From: Verrucomicrobiota bacterium
Lineage (GTDB): Bacteria > Verrucomicrobiota > Verrucomicrobiia > Chthoniobacterales > SZAS-18
Assembly: GCA_018240025.1 (NCBI GenBank)
Contig: JAFEGM010000050.1
Location: forward strand, 1 to 57,856
Direction: 5' to 3'
DNA: 57,856 nucleotides
The notes under the pieces were generated by a model that made no database searches, had not been told where the DNA came from, and saw nothing but the letters and a program-made list of their open reading frames with translations. Below, one piece after another: positions 53,321 to 57,856 of this stretch (the stretch's first letter is position 1; every line of letters starts with the position of its first letter). A program made the translations under genes and the position numbers.

Positions 53321-54172
53321 GTGGAAACGCTGCTGACGCCGTTCCGCTACGATTTCATGCTGACGGCCATGCTGACGTGCTCGCTCGTCGGCCTCGTTTG
53401 CGGCCTGCTCTCGGCCTTCGTCACCCTGAAGGGCTGGTCGTTGATGGGCGATGCCCTCTCGCATGCGGTGGTGCCGGGTGTCGCGCTCGCTTACTACGCC
53501 GGCCTGCCCTTCGCGCTCGGCGCCTTTGCGACCGGCCTGCTGGCGGCTTGGACGATGAACACCGTGCGGCTCAAGACGCCCTTGCGCGAGGACGCGGTCA
53601 TCGGGGTGGTCTTCACCGCGTTTCTCGCGCTAGGCATCCTGCTCATCTCGCTGCGGCCGAGCCAGATCGACCTGCGCACGATCATCCTCGGCAATGTGCT
53701 CGCCATCGCCCGGGAGGACGTCATCCAGCTCATCGTCGTCTCCGTGGCGGTACTCGTGGCACTGTTGCTCAAGGGACGGGATCTGCTGCTGGTCTGCTTC
53801 GATCCGAACCAGGCGCGAGTGCTGGGCCTGCGGGCCGATCTGCTGCAGGGCTTCCTGCTCGCGCTCCTCTCGGCCACGGCCGTGGCCGCGCTGCAGGCCG
53901 TCGGCGCGGTGCTGGCCGCGGCCATGGTCATCACGCCGGGCGCCACCGCCTACCTCCTGACCGACCGCTTCTCCCGCCTGCTCGGCCTGGCTGCGGCGTT
54001 GGGCGCGGTCACGTCCTTCGTCGGCGCCTATCTCAGCTACTTCCTCAATGGCGCGACCGGCGGCTGCATCGTCACGCTGCAGTCGGCCGTCTTCATCCTC
54101 GCACTCGTCTTCGCGCCCAAGCACGGCCTGCTGGCCACGCGCCGCGCCCGTAAGGAGGCGGCGGCGGCATGA
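53321..54172 (+). CDS. Metal ABC transporter permease 1 (SitC-like)
   Basis: 283 aa, eight membrane segments. Family blocks GWSLMGDALSHAVVPGVALAY (short: SLMGDALSHAVVPG), DLRTIILGNVLAI and MVITPGATAYLL. GTG start 3 bp after the ATPase stop; ATGA overlap with permease 2. Confidence 0.9.
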   Translation: METLLTPFRYDFMLTAMLTCSLVGLVCGLLSAFVTLKGWSLMGDALSHAVVPGVALAYYAGLPFALGAFATGLLAAWTMNTVRLKTPLREDAVIGVVFTAFLALGILLISLRPSQIDLRTIILGNVLAIAREDVIQLIVVSVAVLVALLLKGRDLLLVCFDPNQARVLGLRADLLQGFLLALLSATAVAALQAVGAVLAAAMVITPGATAYLLTDRFSRLLGLAAALGAVTSFVGAYLSYFLNGATGGCIVTLQSAVFILALVFAPKHGLLATRRARKEAAAA

Positions 54173-54993
54173 ATGCGCTGCTCGATCCCTTTCGCTTCGG
54201 CTTCATGCTCGAAGCCTTCGCCATGGGCGCGCTCCTCGGCGCGGTGGCCGCGGTGCTGTCGTGCTTCCTCGTCCTGCGCGGCTGGTCGCTGATGGGAGAC
54301 GCCGTTTCCCACGCGGTGCTGCCAGGCATCGTCCTCGCCTCCATGAGCGGACTCCCGCTGGCGGTGGGAGCGTTCGTCAGCGGGCTCTTCTGCGCGGTCG
54401 CGAGCGGCTGGATCAAGGCCCATACGCGGCTGAAAGAGGACACCGCCATGGGCGTCGCCTTCACGGGACTGTTCGCGCTGGGGCTGGTGCTGATGTCCAA
54501 GCATGTCTCCGATCTGCACCTCGACCACGTGCTCTTCGGCAACATCCTCGGCATCCCGCGCCCGCAGTTGATCGAGGCCACCGTACTCTCCGTCCTCGTG
54601 CTCGCCGCAGTGCTCATGCTGCGCCGCGATCTGCTGCTGGTCGCCTTCGATCCCGCCCAGGCACGGGCGCTGGGCCGGCCGGTGGCGGCGCTCAATTACA
54701 CGCTGCTCACGCTGCTCTCGCTCAGCATCGTGACGTCGATGCAACTGGTCGGGTTGCTGCTGGTCATCGCGATGCTGATCACGCCGGGTGCGACCGCCTT
54801 CCTGCTGGCCCGGCGTTTCGACGAAATGCTGCTGAAGGCTGTCCTCAGCGCCGTCGGCTCCGCCTTGGTCGGCATCTACGTCAGCTTCTTCCTTAACGGT
54901 TCGCCCGCCGCCTGCATCGTGCTGGTGCAGGCGCTGGTCTTCGTCGGAGCCCTCCTGTTCGCGCCGGGCAAGGGCCTGTTGCGCCGCGCCTGA
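54169..54993 (+). CDS. Metal ABC transporter permease 2 (SitD-like)
   Basis: 274 aa, eight membrane segments, a paralogue of permease 1 (SLMGDAVSHAVLPGIVLA, LDHVLFGNILGI, MLITPGATAFLL). The two form a heterodimer in the SitABCD/PsaABC systems. Last gene of the operon. Confidence 0.9.
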   Translation: MNALLDPFRFGFMLEAFAMGALLGAVAAVLSCFLVLRGWSLMGDAVSHAVLPGIVLASMSGLPLAVGAFVSGLFCAVASGWIKAHTRLKEDTAMGVAFTGLFALGLVLMSKHVSDLHLDHVLFGNILGIPRPQLIEATVLSVLVLAAVLMLRRDLLLVAFDPAQARALGRPVAALNYTLLTLLSLSIVTSMQLVGLLLVIAMLITPGATAFLLARRFDEMLLKAVLSAVGSALVGIYVSFFLNGSPAACIVLVQALVFVGALLFAPGKGLLRRA

Positions 54994-55001
54994 GCGTCGG
55001 G

Positions 55002-55442
55002 TCAGCCCTCCTGCGGCCGCAGGGTGTAGGCCTCCATGCGCGCGATGAACTCCGCGAAGGTGGGCGTGGCATCGCCGGGGATGCGCGTCGTGCCCTTGGC
55101 CCACGGATGAGGCGGCGGCGCGGAATGCCCGCGATGGTGCTGCCGCCGGATTTTCTCCTCGCGCAGCTTCTCGGCCTTCGCTTCGTGGCGCGTCTGACCG
55201 TGCTGCCGGGCCTCCAGTTCCTCGACCAGAATGCGACGCGCGCAAAAGCGGTTCAGGCCCTGGCTGCGTTCACGACCGCAGCGGATGCGGATGCCGGTCG
55301 GTTTGTGTAGCAGATGCACGCCATTCATCCCGCCTCCCGAGCGGAAATACTCCTCCACGAGCTGCGGCTCGCTCAGAGACAGGGCTTGCATGCGGCGCAG
55401 GAGCTCTTCCTGCTTTTGCGGGGTCACCGGAAAGCGCGGCAT
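55002..55442 (-). CDS. Release-factor-like protein lacking the GGQ loop
   Basis: 146 aa. The start (VTPQKQEELLRRMQAL) and the core HKPTGIRIRCGRERSQGLNRFCARRILVEELEA (read as HKPTGIRIRC and RERSQGLNRFCARR) match small RF-1-domain proteins. Where such proteins have a GSGPGGQKxNKTSS segment, this one has FRSGGGMNGVHLL, so the catalytic Gly-Gly-Gln is missing and the loop is about seven residues shorter. A basic C-terminal tail (AEKLREEKIRRQHHRGH) remains for ribosome contact. Likely a non-hydrolytic ribosome binder. Confidence 0.6.
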   Translation of the reverse strand: MPRFPVTPQKQEELLRRMQALSLSEPQLVEEYFRSGGGMNGVHLLHKPTGIRIRCGRERSQGLNRFCARRILVEELEARQHGQTRHEAKAEKLREEKIRRQHHRGHSAPPPHPWAKGTTRIPGDATPTFAEFIARMEAYTLRPQEG

Positions 55443-55540
55443 GGTTCACCGGAGGAAGCCGGAGCCGCGCACGAGGGAAGTATGACGAAACTTCATCGTG
55501 GAGAAGCCTGTATTTGCCTCCTCCGACGCCAGATACACAA

Positions 55541-55569
55541 GACAAATTCAATGATGTCACAGAATTGTC
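55541..55569. promoter_or_regulatory. Inverted repeat upstream of the phosphatase-glyA fusion
   Basis: GACAAATTC (55541-55549) and GAATTGTC (55562-55569) are inverse copies except for one extra A. They lie in the 300-bp gap 55443-55743, which otherwise shows no convincing gene or RNA switch. Could be an operator or the start of a leader hairpin. Confidence 0.25.
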
Positions 55570-55743
55570 GCGAGCCGCCCGCCCCGGCGACGTATCGGTC
55601 CAGCCGGGTGCGACGCGGGATTCCGGCGGTGCTGACCGACTTTGGGATTGGCATTCCCGCCCGGCTTCCCGATACCTGCACGCTCCCCCGATCCCCGACC
55701 TGATTTGCCCGAGCCGCTGCCTGCGGCTAATAGACTCCCTCCC

Positions 55744-57495
55744 GTGAAGCGCGTCCTCTTCGTTTGCACCGGCAACATCTGCCGCAGTCCGATGGCGGAG
55801 TCGCTCTGGCGCGCCCTTGCCCGGGAGGAATTCCCCGCCGCCTCGGCCGGCGTCAGCGCCCTGCCGGGCCAGCGGGCCAGCGCGCACGGCATCGAAGTAC
55901 TGCGCGACATCGGCATCGACGGATCCAGTCACCGCAGCCAGCCGATCAGCGGGGAATTGGTGCGCCGCTCGGATGTCATCATCGCCATGACCGAGGGGCA
56001 CGCCGAAGCGCTGGCTTATCTTTATCCCGAAGCCGCGAAGAAGACGTTCCTCATGCGGGAGTTCGATCCCGACGCGACCGAGGACGATCTCGACGTGAGC
56101 GACCCGATCGGCATGGGCAGGGCCTCCTACGAGGAGACGCGCGAACTGCTGCGCGCCGCCATGCCCGGTCTGCTGGCCTATGTGCGCGGGCAGACCCCCG
56201 AACCGCGCTCGGGCCAGAGCTTCCGCAACTTTCTGAAATCCATGAGCCGCCAATTCAGCACCTCCCCCACCCTGGCCGACGTCGACCCGGAGATCTTCGC
56301 CTGCATCGAGGACGAAATCCGGCGGCAGGACGAAAACCTCGAACTCATCGCCTCCGAGAACTTCGCCTCCGCCGCCGTGCGCGAGGCGCAGGGTTCGGTC
56401 CTGACGAACAAATACGCGGAAGGCTATCCCGGGAAGCGCTGGTACGGCGGCTGCGAGAATGTCGACAAGGTCGAGCAACTGGCCATCGACCGCGCGCGCC
56501 AGCTCTTCGGCGGCGATCATCTCAACGTGCAGCCGCACTCCGGCGCGCAGGCCAACACGGCGGTCTACTTCTCGGTCCTCCAGCCCGGCGACCGCATCCT
56601 GACCATGGATCTGAGCCATGGCGGGCATCTCACCCACGGCCACAAGGCCAACTTCTCCGGCCGCTTCTACGAGGTGGTGCACTACGGGGTGCGCCAGGGC
56701 GACGAGCAGATCGACTACGACGCCCTGGCCAAACAGGCGGTCGAGGTGAAGCCGAAGATGATCACGGTCGGAGCCTCGGCTTATCCGCGCATCATCGACT
56801 TCGCCCGCATGCGCGAGATCGCCGACAGCTGCGGCGCCATCCTCTTCGCCGACATGGCGCACATCTCGGGCCTCGTGGCCGGCGGCGTGCATCCGAGCCC
56901 GGTGCCCCACGCCGACTTCGTGACCACCACCACCCACAAGAGCCTGCGTGGACCGCGCGGTGGCATCATCATCTGTCGGGCCCAGTATCAAAAGGCGATC
57001 GACGCGCAGGTCTTCCCGGGCATTCAGGGCGGGCCGCTCATGCACGTGATCGCGGCCAAGGCGGTCTGCTTCCAGGAGGCGCTGCAGCCGGGCTTCAGGA
57101 CCTACCAGCAGCAGGTGGTACGCAATGCCAAGGCCATGGCCGCGCGCCTGGCCAAGAACGGTTATCGTATTGTCTCCGGCGGCACCGACAATCATCTCAT
57201 GCTGGTCGACCTCCGCCCGCAGAACATCGACGGCCGCACGGCGCAGGAGTGGCTCGACCACGCCGCCATCACCATCAACAAGAACTCCATCCCCTTCGAC
57301 ACCGTCAGCATCATGAAAGGCGGCGGCGTGCGCATCGGCACGCCGGCGGTCACCACGCGCGGAATGAAGGAGGACGAGATGATGGAGATCGCCGACTACA
57401 TCCACGCCGCGCTGCAGTCGGGCGGCGATCCGGCCAAGCTCGCGCAGGTGAAGCAGCAGGTCGTGGCGCTGACGCGGAACTTCCCTCTGCCCTGA
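55744..57495 (+). CDS. glyA: Fusion of low-molecular-weight phosphatase and serine hydroxymethyltransferase
   Basis: 583 aa in one uninterrupted frame. Residues 1-150 are an LMW-PTP/YwlE-like phosphatase: P-loop Cys8 and Arg14 ([11 protein letters not shown]) and general acid Asp120 ([15 protein letters not shown]). Residues 167-583 are a full SHMT of 417 aa: [26 protein letters not shown], and PLP Lys399 ([14 protein letters not shown]). GlyA makes glycine and methylene-THF from serine. An internal ATG at 56242 coincides with the usual GlyA start but has no Shine-Dalgarno. In Bacillus, ywlE lies a few genes before glyA, so the fusion joins a known neighbourhood. Start is GTG. Confidence 0.88.
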   Translation: MKRVLFVCTGNICRSPMAESLWRALAREEFPAASAGVSALPGQRASAHGIEVLRDIGIDGSSHRSQPISGELVRRSDVIIAMTEGHAEALAYLYPEAAKKTFLMREFDPDATEDDLDVSDPIGMGRASYEETRELLRAAMPGLLAYVRGQTPEPRSGQSFRNFLKSMSRQFSTSPTLADVDPEIFACIEDEIRRQDENLELIASENFASAAVREAQGSVLTNKYAEGYPGKRWYGGCENVDKVEQLAIDRARQLFGGDHLNVQPHSGAQANTAVYFSVLQPGDRILTMDLSHGGHLTHGHKANFSGRFYEVVHYGVRQGDEQIDYDALAKQAVEVKPKMITVGASAYPRIIDFARMREIADSCGAILFADMAHISGLVAGGVHPSPVPHADFVTTTTHKSLRGPRGGIIICRAQYQKAIDAQVFPGIQGGPLMHVIAAKAVCFQEALQPGFRTYQQQVVRNAKAMAARLAKNGYRIVSGGTDNHLMLVDLRPQNIDGRTAQEWLDHAAITINKNSIPFDTVSIMKGGGVRIGTPAVTTRGMKEDEMMEIADYIHAALQSGGDPAKLAQVKQQVVALTRNFPLP

Positions 57496-57641
57496 GCGTC
57501 TCGGGCATCCGGAGCAGGCCGCGGGAGGGCGCGCAGTTTGACGAAATGCCCGATCGGCGGCACCTTCCCGCCACACGCATGCGAACCCGCGTCCTCAAAT
57601 TCATTCAGTCAGCCCGGCGTCGGTCCGGGCTCCGGATGACT

Positions 57642-57656
57642 TTGGCGTGACGCCAA
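57642..57656. promoter_or_regulatory. Perfect palindrome upstream of the EF-G gene
   Basis: TTGGCGT-G-ACGCCAA, 15 bp, fully symmetric about the central G. It lies 120 bp before the EF-G start, in the 281-bp gap 57496-57776, which holds no gene. Possible operator. Confidence 0.3.
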
Positions 57657-57697
57657 CGTAGATGTCGCGCCAGTCGAATGGCTGGCCATTCCCCGGG

Positions 57698-57730
57698 AGC
57701 CCTGCCGCCGCACGAGCAGGGCTTTTTCTT
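57698..57730 (+). terminator. Intrinsic terminator before the EF-G gene
   Basis: 8-bp stem AGCCCTGC / GCAGGGCT with a ten-base loop, followed by TTTTCTT. It ends transcription from the fusion gene 200 bp upstream, or could act as a leader attenuator for the EF-G gene starting 46 bp further on. Confidence 0.75.
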
Positions 57731-57776
57731 TATCCAAAGGGGATCGGCCGGCCCCAACTTCGACTGAAAGATCCAT

Positions 57777-57856
57777 ATGAACGTCCTTCGTAGCGACGTC
57801 CTCCACCGTCTGCGCAATCTCGGCATCGCCGCCCACATCGACGCGGGCAAGACCAC
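57777..57856 (+). CDS. Elongation factor G, 5' end only (cut by the window edge)
   Basis: The first 26 codons (80 bases) are present. LRNLGIAAHIDAGKT is the G1 (P-loop) start of translational GTPases. The motif matches EF-G (fusA) best, but a tetracycline-protection or RF3-type relative begins similarly and cannot be excluded from so short a piece. Confidence 0.8.
   Translation, partial: MNVLRSDVLHRLRNLGIAAHIDAGKT

Noticed and set aside
55443..55743. Folate, glycine or SAM riboswitch before the phosphatase-glyA fusion
   Set aside because: I could not find the conserved cores of these RNAs; only a simple inverted repeat is visible.
55744..57495. Two separate genes, phosphatase and glyA
   Set aside because: There is no stop codon between the domains and no Shine-Dalgarno before the internal ATG at 56242, so one fused gene is the direct reading.
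1..57856. CRISPR arrays, tRNA or rRNA genes, insertion sequences
   Set aside because: No spaced direct repeats of CRISPR type, no tRNA cloverleaf, no transposase motif and no terminal inverted repeats were found; the only repeat family is the heptad one.

Overview
The window is high-GC bacterial DNA that best fits the phylum Verrucomicrobiota, probably Opitutales/Opitutaceae. That placement is inferred from gene content: PEP-CTERM-type cargo proteins with two exosortases, a very large TonB-dependent receptor, a delta-60 repeat protein ending in duplicated C-terminal modules, a GH75-like secreted enzyme, and mostly Gram-negative housekeeping genes. I see no rRNA or tRNA gene, CRISPR array, prophage or insertion sequence. 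Many genes lack a clear Shine-Dalgarno and several start with GTG or TTG.

Layout. 1-6425: a HAD phosphatase between two heptameric repeat arrays, a VPEP-signal exported protein, a TPR-sulfotransferase, a cofactor-free urate oxidase, a PlsC acyltransferase and a Ycf46-like AAA ATPase. 6480-14246: a DNA phosphorothioation (Dnd) island. dndA is divergent from a tightly coupled dndB-dndC-dndD operon, which continues into a second DndB-like gene that has lost the DGQHR motif and then an HNH endonuclease with a probable sulfur-binding domain. No dndE or dndFGH is present. 14243-16903: a short orphan HicB-like protein, cupin-bioD, an SDR and a TMEM14 protein. 16943-21702: a GH75-like protein with Thr-Pro linkers, a carboxypeptidase-regulatory-repeat protein and RlmI. 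21792-24757: a TetR regulator divergent from a phasin-like protein across an array of TGAGC-N4-GCTCR operators, then an orphan PhoR-like kinase. 24758-27822: a GbsR-type regulator and a downstream group (frameshifted membrane protein, DCC oxidoreductase, small membrane protein, TIGR01777 epimerase) that share a TTTCA-N8-TGAAA operator.

27912-30222: mannose-1-phosphate guanylyltransferase, RuvX and TruA as an overlapping operon. 30191-39501: a surface-polymer and protein-sorting region with an FkbM methyltransferase, a VPETST-signal cargo protein, a TPR membrane protein, two convergent exosortases and an O-antigen-ligase/TPR protein. 39593-47841: a carbohydrate-uptake group (MFS sugar symporter, TonB receptor, delta-60 surface protein, sugar-binding lipoprotein). 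47938-50001: a cyclophilin with an extra C-terminal domain and a DMT permease. 50011-54993: a DtxR/MntR regulator divergent from an outer-membrane protein plus a manganese/zinc ABC transporter. 55002-57856: a release-factor-like protein without its GGQ loop, an in-frame fusion of a low-molecular-weight phosphatase to serine hydroxymethyltransferase, and the first 26 codons of an elongation factor G.

The most unusual items are the dndE-less Dnd locus with its DndB paralogue and candidate PT-reading nuclease, the phosphatase-GlyA fusion, the GGQ-less release-factor relative, the heptameric repeat family (two arrays end exactly at start codons), and two well-formed regulator/operator circuits. 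All family calls come from reading motifs in the sequence; no database search was run.
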